The notes beneath the pieces were generated by a model. That model did not search any database, was not told the origin of the DNA, and saw nothing but the letters and a program-made list of their open reading frames with translations. The translations under genes were made by a program, and so were the position numbers. DNA of 51,767 bases from an uncultured Flavobacteriaceae bacterium (GTDB lineage: Bacteria; Bacteroidota; Bacteroidia; Flavobacteriales; Flavobacteriaceae). Shown piece after piece: positions 39,752 to 49,869 of the stretch (position 1 is its first letter; every line of letters begins with the position of its first letter). Where the stretch lies: positions 1 to 51,767 of the forward strand of contig CAJWAE010000003.1 in NCBI GenBank assembly GCA_913020075.1, given 5' to 3'.

Positions 39752-41059
39752 ATGAATAAAAAGATCGAGGGGTTTTCCAGATTATCCAAAAAGGAAAAAA
39801 TTACCTGGATCGCTAACACACATTTTGACTCTGCTGAAGAGGCGATTGCAAAACTTGAATCTTATTGGAATCCTGATATTAAGTTACAAAAAAAACATGA
39901 CGAATTTATTGAAAATACTTTATCTAATTTTTATTTACCTTTAGGTGTTGCTCCTAATTTCATCATTAATAAAGTCGAATACACTTTACCTATAGTTATT
40001 GAGGAAAGCTCTGTAGTAGCTGCCGCTAGTAATGCTGCAAAATTTTGGAGTAAAAGGGGTGGGTTTAAGGCCACGGTAATAGATACGGTTAAGTCGGGTC
40101 ATGTCCATTTTATTTTTGAAGGAAGCTTTATAGAATTAGAACTTTTTTTTATCAAAAAAAAATCTGAATTACTCAAAGCTACAAAAGGTTTAACTCAAAA
40201 CATGAAGGCACGAGGTGGAGGTATTATAGATATTAAACTCATAGATAAATCCGGCTCTCTAAAAGATTACTATCAACTTCAAGCTAACTTTAAAACAGCT
40301 GATGCAATGGGAGCTAATTTTATAAATTCTTGCTTGGAATGTTTGGCAGAAAAATTTAAAAAACTTGTTCACATAGAACCTTCTTTTCATGGAAAAGAAC
40401 TTGATATTGTTATGAGTATTCTTTCTAACTATGTCCCAGAATGTCTGGTCAAAGCCGAAGTATCTTGTAAAATTCAAGATCTAGGACCTCAAGAAGGAAT
40501 GTCAGCTGCTATTTTTGCAAAAAAAATCATTCAAGCTATAAATATTGCTAATTGTGAACCTTATCGTGCTGTAACTCACAATAAAGGAATTATGAATGGA
40601 GTCGATGGATTGATATTAGCGACTGGAAATGATTTTAGAGCTATTGAAGCAGGTGTTCATGCATATGCAGCAAGATCAGGTCAGTATCGATCTCTTAGTA
40701 ATGCTAAAATTGAAAAAAATAAGTTTATAATGGACGTTACTCTTCCCCTTGCCCTTGGTACGGTTGGAGGATTAACTAAACTTCATCCTCTAGTATCATG
40801 GAGTATGGAACTTTTAGGAAATCCCGACGCTAAAACATTAATGAAAATTGTAGCTGTAGCAGGACTTGCTCAAAATTTTGCTGCCTTAAGGTCATTGGTT
40901 ACATCTGGTATTCAAAAAGGACATATGAAAATGCATTTACTAAATATTTTAAATCAATTTAATGCTAACGACTTTCAAAAAAAATCTGCTTTAACTTATT
41001 TTAAAACAAATACGGTTAGTGTAAATGCTGTTGATGATTTTCTTCAAAAAAAATATTAA
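39752..41059 (+). CDS. Hydroxymethylglutaryl-CoA reductase (degradative/class II-like)
   Basis: NFYLPLGVAPNFIINKVEYTLPIVIEESSVVAAASNAAKFWSKRGGF; NKGIMNGVDGLILATGNDFRAIEAG; LALGTVGGLTKLHP. Start at 39752 because a TATCTTTA box overlaps the ORF-track ATG at 39737. Confidence 0.93.
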   Translation: MNKKIEGFSRLSKKEKITWIANTHFDSAEEAIAKLESYWNPDIKLQKKHDEFIENTLSNFYLPLGVAPNFIINKVEYTLPIVIEESSVVAAASNAAKFWSKRGGFKATVIDTVKSGHVHFIFEGSFIELELFFIKKKSELLKATKGLTQNMKARGGGIIDIKLIDKSGSLKDYYQLQANFKTADAMGANFINSCLECLAEKFKKLVHIEPSFHGKELDIVMSILSNYVPECLVKAEVSCKIQDLGPQEGMSAAIFAKKIIQAINIANCEPYRAVTHNKGIMNGVDGLILATGNDFRAIEAGVHAYAARSGQYRSLSNAKIEKNKFIMDVTLPLALGTVGGLTKLHPLVSWSMELLGNPDAKTLMKIVAVAGLAQNFAALRSLVTSGIQKGHMKMHLLNILNQFNANDFQKKSALTYFKTNTVSVNAVDDFLQKKY

Positions 41060-41967
41060 TGTTAAAACCTTTTTATAGTCATGGCAAACTTTTACTTACA
41101 GGAGAATATGCTGTGCTTGGAGGAGCAAAGTCTTTGGCAATACCCTGTAAAAAAGGACAAAAATTAATTGTTAACGATGATGATTCTGAACACCTAATTT
41201 GGAAAAGTTTTGACCAAAATGGCTTATTATGGTTTGAAATTAAATTTAAGCTTCCCTCTCTAGAGATTGAAGAAACGACAGACTTTAAAGTTGGGTTACG
41301 ACTCAAAAAAATCTTGGTTTTTGCTAAAAAAAGAAATTCCTCTTTTTTAAATAGAGGAGCACAAGTAGAGATGTATTTAGAATTTGACAGAAAATGGGGT
41401 CTAGGAAGTTCCTCAACTCTCATTTCCAATATCGCAAATTGGGCAAATATAAATTCATATGAATTATTAGAAAATAGTTTTGGTGGAAGTGGATATGATT
41501 TGGCCTGCGCACAAGCGAGTGGACCCATTTGTTTCACTCGAAACATGTACAATCCAGAAATAGAAAATGTTTCTTTTAACCCACCTTTTTCAAAACAATT
41601 ATTTTTTGTCTATCTCAATAAAAAGCAGAGTAGTCAAAAAGCTATTCGAACTTTCGAAATTGATACTCTAACAAAAGATTTTATAAATAAAATCAATAAA
41701 ATAACTGAGGATATCATAGAATGTAAAAGTCAAGAAAAATTTAATTTTCTATTATTGAAACACGAATCTCTATTGGCTTTATTACTAAATAAAACTACAG
41801 TACAAAAACTTTATTTTAAAGACTTTAAAGGGGTCGTTAAAAGCTTAGGAGCATGGGGTGGAGATTTTGTTTTAGCTTCAGGTAATGATACTACAGTTGA
41901 ATATTTCAAGGACAAAGGCTTTCGGACTATAATCCCGTTTGAAAAAATGATTCACAACAAACATTAA
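41059..41967 (+). CDS. GYDIA-family GHMP kinase
   Basis: FYSHGKLLLTGEYAVLGGAKSLAIP; RKWGLGSSSTLISNIA; GGSGYDLACAQASGP; start overlaps the preceding stop. Confidence 0.9.
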   Translation: MLKPFYSHGKLLLTGEYAVLGGAKSLAIPCKKGQKLIVNDDDSEHLIWKSFDQNGLLWFEIKFKLPSLEIEETTDFKVGLRLKKILVFAKKRNSSFLNRGAQVEMYLEFDRKWGLGSSSTLISNIANWANINSYELLENSFGGSGYDLACAQASGPICFTRNMYNPEIENVSFNPPFSKQLFFVYLNKKQSSQKAIRTFEIDTLTKDFINKINKITEDIIECKSQEKFNFLLLKHESLLALLLNKTTVQKLYFKDFKGVVKSLGAWGGDFVLASGNDTTVEYFKDKGFRTIIPFEKMIHNKH

Positions 41968-42026
41968 ATCATCTTTATTTCTAAAAAAAATCAACGCAAA
42001 ATGGTAATTCTTTATAGTTAAGGTAT

Positions 42027-44147
42027 TTAATAATACAGAGATCTATTATCCTCAATTGAAGCAGCAGACTCTAAAGCTTTGAATATGCTTTCAGATAATC
42101 TTTCACTTTGTCTTTGTCTTATTGTTCTAGCATAATTAACATAACTATCTCTATCTAATTCTTCAACTATATTTTTTTTTAATAAAAGAACTTTATATAC
42201 CCCATTATTCCCTTTTATTAGTTGAGAAGTGTCGCCTTCCTTCATCGCAAATGCAACACCGACAATGTAAGGTTCATTTCCAGCACCTACAATTGATGGA
42301 TTTTTTTGATTAATTACTGATGCTATTTCTATATTTATGTCTTCTAGTTCAGCTAAATTTTCTAATGAAACTTTATTCTTGAATCGCTCCTTAATTAATT
42401 TTGCTTTTTTCTCTTTCTTTAAAATTTCTCTTACTTGAGACCCGACATCATCTATATTTGCTAGTCCTTCTTTTACTTTAGAAGTAAGTTGAACAACTGA
42501 ATAACCTCCATCGCTAATAGAAAATCTTTTAACATCACCTACTTTGGAATCTTCTTCAAAAATCCAACGAACTATAGCCCGTTGTTTTGGTAATCCAGGT
42601 AAATTTTCTTCCAATACTGTAATTTGTTTAACAGGTATTAAGTCATAATTACTTTTTTCTACAAGCCCAATGAAATCTCCAGTTTCATTACTATCCATTT
42701 CAAATTGAGTGGCATTTCTAAATATTTCGTTTGAAGTTTTATCTGAAGGAACTGCAGCTGCAACTACATCTGCAATAAGTGCTAAATCGTCTTTATCTGT
42801 TATTTTGACAACATGAAAACCAAACTCAGTTTCAATTAATCCAAGGCGTCCAACACGATTTTTATTCACAAAATCAAACAATTCTTGAGCCATTTCTCCT
42901 TCACGGAAAAAACTTAAATCTCCTCCCCGTGTTTTTGTAGGACCATCTGAAAATTGACGTGCTAAGTCTTCGAATTTTCCGGAACTTCGTTTAACAATTT
43001 TTAAGATTCGATTAGCTTCAAGTCTTGCTTCTTTTTTGGAACGTATAATAGAAGGATTTGCTCGAGTAGCGTCTTTATAAGCTAATAGGATATGACTAGC
43101 TCTGAGAGATGCATTTTCTTTTAGATCAATCAGTCTTGATATTTTGAATTCTCTTCCGTCCTTATAAGGGCCAAATACTTCACCTGGTGTCAACTTAAAT
43201 AGAATATCTGCGTATTCATTGTTTAATTCTCCTCTAGCTTTATAAACGGAATCAAAAGAAACTTCAGAATACTGATCTACAAAATCCAAAATTTTATCTG
43301 TTCTTTTAAATCCTTCAATGGTATCTGTTAATTTAGAGACATCATTATATGATATTCGTTCTTCTTTTAAGCCATCAAGACGAAGGCGAATTTTGGATAA
43401 ATCATCTTCTGTGGGGTTTTCTCTAAAGGCAACATATTGAATATTACGAGAAGCATCTCTTTTGAATTTATTTTTGTTTTCTTTTATATAATTTTTAACT
43501 TCTAAATCAGAAATTTTTATCAAACTATCTGGAATAATATCAAAAGGAAGTTGAACGAACTGAATGTTAATATTATCATTTTCTAAATGATACATAGATT
43601 GAGTCTCAGCTTTAGTCATTCCTGAACTAGCTTTAATAAGATCCAGATAAATCCTTTGTTTAGCTACTCCAATTATACTTTTTTCTTGATATTTCCAATT
43701 TTCATAAGCTATTGGATTTTCAGCTTTCATCTGGGCAAGATAATTTGTAAAAATTCCAAAGTCAAAGAAACCGGTTTCATTTTGAAAATTAGTATTACTA
43801 ATAACATTCTCATCAGAAGCAATGATTTGTTCGAGTTGATCTTTTCCTGCATCAATTCCTAGAGATTCGAATTGTTGATCAAAAATAGTGTTTCTCAATG
43901 CTTGATTCCAAACTAATTGAACCGATTGCAAGGCTGAGTAATTATAAGTTCTTTCTGTTTGTTCCACCATCTGGCGAAAATAATCTGTATCAATTTTTTC
44001 TTCATTTATTACTCCTATTGGATCTGTAGGTCCAGTATTTGAAGAACTTCCATCAAGTACTCCTGATATTACAAAAGCAAAAAGAGCCATTCCAATTACT
44101 AAAATCAAGAAGATGGATCGTTGTCTAATTTTTCCTAAAACGGCCAT
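42027..44147 (-). CDS. SurA_N/PpiD-like peptidylprolyl isomerase, membrane-anchored
   Basis: N-terminal TM MAVLGKIRQRSIFLILVIGMALFAFVISG; parvulin RASHILLAYKDA...FEDLARQFSDGPTKTRGGDLSFFREGEMAQEL. Confidence 0.93.
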   Translation of the reverse strand: MAVLGKIRQRSIFLILVIGMALFAFVISGVLDGSSSNTGPTDPIGVINEEKIDTDYFRQMVEQTERTYNYSALQSVQLVWNQALRNTIFDQQFESLGIDAGKDQLEQIIASDENVISNTNFQNETGFFDFGIFTNYLAQMKAENPIAYENWKYQEKSIIGVAKQRIYLDLIKASSGMTKAETQSMYHLENDNINIQFVQLPFDIIPDSLIKISDLEVKNYIKENKNKFKRDASRNIQYVAFRENPTEDDLSKIRLRLDGLKEERISYNDVSKLTDTIEGFKRTDKILDFVDQYSEVSFDSVYKARGELNNEYADILFKLTPGEVFGPYKDGREFKISRLIDLKENASLRASHILLAYKDATRANPSIIRSKKEARLEANRILKIVKRSSGKFEDLARQFSDGPTKTRGGDLSFFREGEMAQELFDFVNKNRVGRLGLIETEFGFHVVKITDKDDLALIADVVAAAVPSDKTSNEIFRNATQFEMDSNETGDFIGLVEKSNYDLIPVKQITVLEENLPGLPKQRAIVRWIFEEDSKVGDVKRFSISDGGYSVVQLTSKVKEGLANIDDVGSQVREILKKEKKAKLIKERFKNKVSLENLAELEDINIEIASVINQKNPSIVGAGNEPYIVGVAFAMKEGDTSQLIKGNNGVYKVLLLKKNIVEELDRDSYVNYARTIRQRQSERLSESIFKALESAASIEDNRSLYY

Positions 44148-44225
44148 AATTTCTGTTTAAGATAGTTTGCAAAATTAAGGTATTACTTTGAATTAAGAAA
44201 GCGCAACGCCTTTAAAAGTATATGT

Positions 44226-45500
44226 TTAATTCTGATTATTTTTAATTAAAATGATTTGTTCAATTTTAGTAGCTGAAACTTTTTTTATTTTAAAAATATA
44301 AGGAGGTATTTCAATCGTTTCATCTTTACTAGGAATTTTTCCAGTAATATATGCTACTAAACCCCCTAACGTTTCATAATATTCACTTTCAGGTAAAGAT
44401 AAATTATATTTTTGGTTAAGATAATCTACTTCAAGTCGAGCAGAAAAATCAAATTTATTATTATCAATTTTATTTTCGAAGTGTTCTATGGTGTCGTGCT
44501 CATCCTCTATCTCTCCAAATAATTCTTCTACTATATCCTCAACTGTAACTATTCCTGAAGTTCCTCCATATTCATCAATGACTACTGCAATACTTTTATG
44601 TTGACGTGTTAATGATTTTAGAACATCATTTACAAGCATTGTCTCAGTAACAAAAGCTACCGGCAGCAGTATTTTTTTTAAAGATTTTGGATTTTTTATC
44701 ATTTCGAAAGCGTGAATATATCCTAAAACATTATCAATAGTTTTTTGATATACAGGAATTTTAGATAAACCTGTTGATATAAATAAGGCTCTTAAATCCT
44801 TTAGAGATGTTTCTTCTTCAACAGCTATTAATTCTGTCCTTGGAACCATAGCCTCTCTTGCTTTTACATCTGAAAAATCTAGTGCATTTTGAAAAATTTG
44901 TATTTCTGAATCTAGATTTTCTTTATCTTTAAAAGACTCTAGCTGCTCTTCTATATAGTTTCCTAACTCCACTTTTGAGAAAGAAAGCTGGACTTCATCA
45001 GAGTCAGTTTTAAAAAATTGTTTTAAAATAATATCTGTGAAATTTATTATCAAATACGTTATTGGATAAAATATATAATAAAATACGGCTACCGGGAGCG
45101 CAAATATTCTAATAAATGTATTTGCGTAAAGTTGAAAAAAAACTTTGGGTAAAAATTCGGCTGTAAGTAAAATAATCCCAGTAGAAATGATAGATTGATA
45201 AAATACAGTAAGTAAGCTAGCTTCGTCAGTTAATAAGGTTTGGGGATGAAAAATTTGAAGTATTCTTTCTCCCATAAAAATTCCATAAACCACTAAAGCT
45301 ATATTATTTCCAAGAAGCATACTTGCAATGAATCGAGAAGGCTTTTTAGTTATATTTTTCAGCACTTTAGCCTCGTACCCACCTTGGAGCTTCTCAATTT
45401 CCAAATAAATTCGATTAGAAGAAATAAAAGCAATCTCCATACCTGAAAAAAATGCAGAAAGAATCAAACTGATAACAATAACAATATCAGAGATTATCAT
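44226..45500 (-). CDS. CNNM/CBS-domain transporter (hemolysin C/CorC family)
   Basis: N-terminal CNNM TMs, CBS pair with AREAMVPRTELIAVEEE and VVIDEYGGTSGIVTVEDIVEELFGEIEDEHD. Confidence 0.93.
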   Translation of the reverse strand: MIISDIVIVISLILSAFFSGMEIAFISSNRIYLEIEKLQGGYEAKVLKNITKKPSRFIASMLLGNNIALVVYGIFMGERILQIFHPQTLLTDEASLLTVFYQSIISTGIILLTAEFLPKVFFQLYANTFIRIFALPVAVFYYIFYPITYLIINFTDIILKQFFKTDSDEVQLSFSKVELGNYIEEQLESFKDKENLDSEIQIFQNALDFSDVKAREAMVPRTELIAVEEETSLKDLRALFISTGLSKIPVYQKTIDNVLGYIHAFEMIKNPKSLKKILLPVAFVTETMLVNDVLKSLTRQHKSIAVVIDEYGGTSGIVTVEDIVEELFGEIEDEHDTIEHFENKIDNNKFDFSARLEVDYLNQKYNLSLPESEYYETLGGLVAYITGKIPSKDETIEIPPYIFKIKKVSATKIEQIILIKNNQN

Positions 45501-45694
45501 TTGAATTTATTAGATCTTTGATTGAATTTTTTTCTATAATATCTTCTAAATAAACCCATAAAGGTTGACAAACAAGCAAAACCAATAAAAAGATATGCCT
45601 TAGGGGTATTAGAATTCCATAAGGAAATTGTTTCAAAGCTAGAAAGTATAGCTACAACAAAATATAAAATTTCTGAAATACGAAAACTTTTCAT
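45497..45694 (-). CDS. Small hypothetical membrane protein
   Basis: 65 aa, two hydrophobic segments, tightly packed between lptC and the CNNM gene. Confidence 0.7.
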   Translation of the reverse strand: MKSFRISEILYFVVAILSSFETISLWNSNTPKAYLFIGFACLSTFMGLFRRYYRKKFNQRSNKFK

Positions 45695-45699
45695 TTAAA

Positions 45700-46266
45700 T
45701 TATAAAGTATCTAGGGGCTCTGAAACCAAAATAGTTCCGATTAAAGCTCCTGTTTGTAATTTAGTGAAATCTTTGTTGGTATCCAATCTAAGAGCCTCAA
45801 AATCGTAATCAATATCCTTAAAAGTAAAAGGCTCTTCTGTAAAAAGCCATTCCGTCTGTGCGTCCCAAAACAATTGATTTGTTTTTAATATAGACCCCTC
45901 GTGAGACTTCAACTTAACATTTCCCTTCAGATCAATAAGCTTTGTGTCGCTATAAAGAATACCATAATCTGCAATAACTTCATTTTCGTTTCCAAAAGCA
46001 TCATAAAAAATAACTTTTAATCCTTCAGGAAATTCTGCATACCTAAAACTTAGGTTAGTATAATCTATGTGTTTTGGAGCGATTAAAATAGCTTGGATTT
46101 TAATAGAATCTGTATAAACCATACGAATATTTGTTGCAGTGCCAATTGGATCTTGACGATCTGCATTGAGTTCTTTGATTAATTGGGTACTATCCTCACA
46201 AGAAATAAAAAAAGAAATGGAAAAGACCAGAACCCATTTATTTAAAAAAATCAAAGAAACTTTCAT
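45700..46266 (-). CDS. lptC: LPS export periplasmic protein LptC
   Basis: Lipoprotein signal SFFISCED; YAEFPEGLKVIFYDAFGNENEVIADYGILYSDTKLIDLKGNVKLKSHEGSILKTNQLFWD. Confidence 0.9.
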   Translation of the reverse strand: MKVSLIFLNKWVLVFSISFFISCEDSTQLIKELNADRQDPIGTATNIRMVYTDSIKIQAILIAPKHIDYTNLSFRYAEFPEGLKVIFYDAFGNENEVIADYGILYSDTKLIDLKGNVKLKSHEGSILKTNQLFWDAQTEWLFTEEPFTFKDIDYDFEALRLDTNKDFTKLQTGALIGTILVSEPLDTL

Positions 46267-47658
46267 TTAGAGTTTAGGTACTTTAACACTTGTATTGATC
46301 CAACAATTAAATTTTATGATAGCTTCTTGATTGCCTTCAGTGAAAATATCTGTTTTGCTGGGTGCTCTACCTATATAACTTGCTTCTGTCTGTTTTGCTA
46401 TTTTTTTTAGTGATGCATCTACTTGACCAGCTTTAATAGCTGTGCTAGCAGCTAACCAATATACTGCTCTTTTGTTAAATTGAGAGTCTCCACATTGATT
46501 TGCACTACTTGCATACAATGCTGCTATTAGGAGATATGCTCTTCCTAAAGATGGTTGAAAACCTAATGCTTTTTTTGCATAACTTCTTGCGGAAGATCTT
46601 CGTCCTGCATTTTTGAATTTTGAAGCAATCTTCATTAAAATTTTAGCTTTTCTATAATTATCCGTTTCTAAAGCTATTGATTCTTCATAGTACTTTAATG
46701 CTTGATTGTTTTCTCCACGCTTATCTTTCAATAATCCCAAATAGTAAGCTGAATCGGCAGATGGCTTTATAGAATGAAGCGCTTCTACTAGAGTTACAAA
46801 AAGAGGGTCATCCGAACATTCCTTGCTGTCCATTCTACTTGCAGCACGTTTTAACCAAACTGAATCTAATTTATTAGCTTCAAAATTTCTTTGATATAGA
46901 GGTATTAGATTTTGACAAGTTGCCTCTTTAACTATTATTTTATCAAAATTTGATAAATAAGTTCCAATTGCATTTGAATTTATGTTATAAGCTCTTTTAT
47001 TTCTAGTTTCTTTACTTGTTAAAGGAGTTCCCGCTTCCTCTTTTGTGAGTATTATATCTAACTTTTTAGAAAGTTCAATACTTTCAAATTCAAATTTTTC
47101 AGAGATTTCTTCGTATTTATTAAAAAGAAGTTCAGTGGTTACTTCTTCATCTCCTGATTTGTATCGATCATAAAGTGTTTTAAAATAATTATACAAAAGC
47201 TTTGGGTTAGTAAAGCTAGCTGCATCTTTAGTGTATGCTTCATCAAACGTTTCGTATATTTCTTTAATGTCTGCCATTTTATAGTCCAAAAGTGCTTGAG
47301 CTTTTTTGCTAGTAATATCTCCTAAAACGCTTTTATTTTTTTTCTTTGGAAAATAATTTATCCATTCACCATAAAGCTGAATCAAATCTTTTTTAGAAGC
47401 TTCTATCTGTTCTGGAGTTCCATTTTTAATTAAGTTTTTTAAAATACGTTCTCCATAAGAGTAAATAGCGGCATTAATAGATGGACAATTTTTTCTAACA
47501 TTCGCCCATGGCTCATAAGCAGCTTTGAAGTTTTTTACTTTTGTATACTCTGCAAAAATAGACAAGTCTTGCATACACAAATCTGTACTTTGAGCCCAGA
47601 TTGGGTTTGAGAAAATAAATCCTAAAAATAAAGATATCGTAAGATGAATTTTTTTCAT
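46267..47658 (-). CDS. Secreted TPR-containing hypothetical protein
   Basis: Signal peptide; TPR-like ALKYYEESIALETDNYRKAKILMKIASKF and SARSYAKKALGFQPSLGRAYLLIAALY. Confidence 0.83.
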   Translation of the reverse strand: MKKIHLTISLFLGFIFSNPIWAQSTDLCMQDLSIFAEYTKVKNFKAAYEPWANVRKNCPSINAAIYSYGERILKNLIKNGTPEQIEASKKDLIQLYGEWINYFPKKKNKSVLGDITSKKAQALLDYKMADIKEIYETFDEAYTKDAASFTNPKLLYNYFKTLYDRYKSGDEEVTTELLFNKYEEISEKFEFESIELSKKLDIILTKEEAGTPLTSKETRNKRAYNINSNAIGTYLSNFDKIIVKEATCQNLIPLYQRNFEANKLDSVWLKRAASRMDSKECSDDPLFVTLVEALHSIKPSADSAYYLGLLKDKRGENNQALKYYEESIALETDNYRKAKILMKIASKFKNAGRRSSARSYAKKALGFQPSLGRAYLLIAALYASSANQCGDSQFNKRAVYWLAASTAIKAGQVDASLKKIAKQTEASYIGRAPSKTDIFTEGNQEAIIKFNCWINTSVKVPKL

Positions 47659-47669
47659 TCTTTTAAATT

Positions 47670-48926
47670 TTAATTATACTTTCTTTTTACAAACCAAACA
47701 TCGTTTAAAGATAATCCGATTCTTAAAGCTATCATTCTTTCTTTTAGTAATCCTGAATCGGTTTGTCCACGTTGACTAATTTCTAAACCAATATTCGCAT
47801 TGGAAAGATTTCCCAATGGCAAGCCAAAGCCCAAAGACAAGCCAGTTTCTGTAAGAGGAATATCATTAAATACAATACTCATTTGTTCTGTTCTGAAACC
47901 AAATCGATATACTACTCGACTCCAAAAACTTGTCAATGAAGTATAATTTGGTATATAATAACCTCCAACTATCCACTGTTTTGAATCTTTATAGCTGATA
48001 TTTTCACGAACATAAAATTCGTTACTAAAATCAGAAGACTTTATTCTATTTGTTTGAACACCTAGAAACCATTTTTTATTTTTTCCAAAACCCATACCTA
48101 AACGATTAGTTTCTGAAACATCTAAAACAGTTTTTTCTAAACCTGATGGCTTTAAATTAATTTCAACAAAATCCGATACAGATTCCAAAGAAAGTGATTG
48201 TGTATAAAAAAGTCTATTATTTTGTGAGTTTAATGGAGCTTCAGGCTGATGGCTAAACATTCCTTGAAAAGTGTATTTTTTTTTAATTGGGATATTTGCT
48301 TGCGCAGAAAACTGATAGTTTAATCCCGAGAGACTTGATTGATTTGTTAAAAAAGTTCCGTTATCTATTCCTTCAACATATTGACCTGTTCTGTAAAATA
48401 AGGTACCAAAATTATAATTTATAGTAGCCCCTAAAGCAAAATATTTTGCGACCGGAAAGCCAATTGAAAGATAAGTCTGATTAATTCCACCTGTTGCTTC
48501 GAAGCGATTTAAAGTTTCTAAATTATTTGTTTCTGAAATTCCTTCAATACGATAGCCAACTGAGGTGAAAGGGATAATACCAAAACCAAAACCAAAAATT
48601 CCTGCAGGAATACTAATGGAAAGGTAATCAAGTGATGCAGTATCAGTATTTTGAGAAGCAGTATCTGATGCTAAATTATTACTCTTGTAATGAACTCCAA
48701 CAGAGAAAGTTGTCAATTTAAGGAAACCATAACTAGCAGGATTATTTAAATTTGCATGAATAGAGTCTGTGAAAACATCTAATCCTCCCATGTGCCTTGC
48801 AGCCTGGGTTCCATTAAAATTTCGTTCACCTAATCCACCAGAAGAATATGGAGAAGTAGACCCATTTTGAGCGGTAAGAACACTGGAAAAAAAAACCAGA
48901 ATTAAAAGCAATTTGTATTTTGTCAT
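47670..48926 (-). CDS. Outer-membrane beta-barrel hypothetical protein
   Basis: Signal peptide, NGSTSPYSSGGLGERNFNGTQAARHMGG, aromatic beta-strand pattern throughout. Confidence 0.83.
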   Translation of the reverse strand: MTKYKLLLILVFFSSVLTAQNGSTSPYSSGGLGERNFNGTQAARHMGGLDVFTDSIHANLNNPASYGFLKLTTFSVGVHYKSNNLASDTASQNTDTASLDYLSISIPAGIFGFGFGIIPFTSVGYRIEGISETNNLETLNRFEATGGINQTYLSIGFPVAKYFALGATINYNFGTLFYRTGQYVEGIDNGTFLTNQSSLSGLNYQFSAQANIPIKKKYTFQGMFSHQPEAPLNSQNNRLFYTQSLSLESVSDFVEINLKPSGLEKTVLDVSETNRLGMGFGKNKKWFLGVQTNRIKSSDFSNEFYVRENISYKDSKQWIVGGYYIPNYTSLTSFWSRVVYRFGFRTEQMSIVFNDIPLTETGLSLGFGLPLGNLSNANIGLEISQRGQTDSGLLKERMIALRIGLSLNDVWFVKRKYN

Positions 48927-49654
48927 AAAAATGTATTCATTGCTAGAGTGTAATTTAAACCTTTTGCTAAAAAATTTGAATGGGCAAATATGCTATTTTT
49001 TAATGATTTAGGCAACCTTTCAGCGTCTCCTCCTGTTAAAATAATAGTTAAATCTTCAAAAGTCTCATTATACTTTTTAATATTACCAGATAATTCATTC
49101 AAAATTCCATTATATATCCCTGAATGGATTGCAGAGATAGTAGAGGTTCCTATAATACTTTCAGATCGTTTGAATTTAATCAAGGGCAGTTTACTAGAAT
49201 ATTCATGCATCCCTTTGTAACGCATCTCAAAGCCAGGACTAATAGATCCCCCCCAATGAACGTTTTGTTTGTCAAGAATATCATACGTTATGCAACTACC
49301 TAGATCAATCACCAATCTATTTTTTTTTGGATGCAACAGGCAACATGCTGCAAGCAGTGCAATACGATCTGAACCTAATTGTTTTGAGGGAGAATATTTA
49401 GTTGTAAAAGGAAGCTTTAGATCAATCGTACAATGTAAAATATTTAGAGGCTGAAGTACTTCTATTAAGTCATTTTTGAATGAACCATTAACATCTGAAA
49501 GAATAACTGATTTAATATTGGGATATTTTAGTTTAATTACTTCAAGGGAATAACGCCAATTTTCTATTATATTCTTCTTTGAATCGAGGATATTATTGTC
49601 CTGAAACACATAATATTTGATTAAAGTATTCCCAATATCAATAATAAGCTCCAT
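48923..49654 (-). CDS. coaX: Type III pantothenate kinase
   Basis: MELIIDIGNTLIKYYVF; QLGSDRIALLAACC; LVIDLGSCITYDIL; GGSISPGFEMRYKGMHEYSSKLP. Confidence 0.95.
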   Translation of the reverse strand: MELIIDIGNTLIKYYVFQDNNILDSKKNIIENWRYSLEVIKLKYPNIKSVILSDVNGSFKNDLIEVLQPLNILHCTIDLKLPFTTKYSPSKQLGSDRIALLAACCLLHPKKNRLVIDLGSCITYDILDKQNVHWGGSISPGFEMRYKGMHEYSSKLPLIKFKRSESIIGTSTISAIHSGIYNGILNELSGNIKKYNETFEDLTIILTGGDAERLPKSLKNSIFAHSNFLAKGLNYTLAMNTFL

Positions 49655-49703
49655 CTCTTCCTTGTTAAAAAAATAAAATTACAAAGAAATTAGCTTAAAT
49701 GAT

Positions 49704-49734
49704 TTTGTAAGAACATAAAAGGCGCATATATTTG
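49704..49734 (+). promoter_or_regulatory. Bacteroidota-type promoter for tRNA-Phe (TTTG-N19-TATATTTG)
   Basis: TTTG at 49704-49707 and TATATTTG (TAnnTTTG) at 49727-49734, 17 bp before the tRNA. Confidence 0.7.
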
Positions 49735-49751
49735 TCCTTGCTTAAAAGCGG

Positions 49752-49824
49752 GGTACCTTAGCTCAGTTGGTAGAGCAAAGGACTGAAAATCCTTGTGTCC
49801 CTGGTTCGATTCCTGGAGGTACCA
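49752..49824 (+). tRNA. tRNA-Phe (GAA)
   Basis: Acceptor GGTACCT/AGGTACC, D-arm GCTCAGTTGGTAGAGC, anticodon loop CTGAAAA, T-loop GGTTCGATTCC; CCA not encoded. Confidence 0.97.
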
Positions 49825-49830
49825 CTTTTT

Positions 49831-49859
49831 AACCCTATAAGTCATTGATTTATAGGGTT
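49831..49859 (+). terminator. Intrinsic terminator after tRNA-Phe
   Basis: aaccctataa-N9-ttatagggtt perfect 10-bp stem followed by a T-rich tract. Confidence 0.75.
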
Positions 49860-49869
49860 TTAAATTTTA

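Noticed and set aside
44226-45500. Assigning the CNNM/CBS protein as GldE
   Set aside because: GldE belongs to this family, but there is no gldD next to it and the family has several paralogues, so the symbol is not supported.
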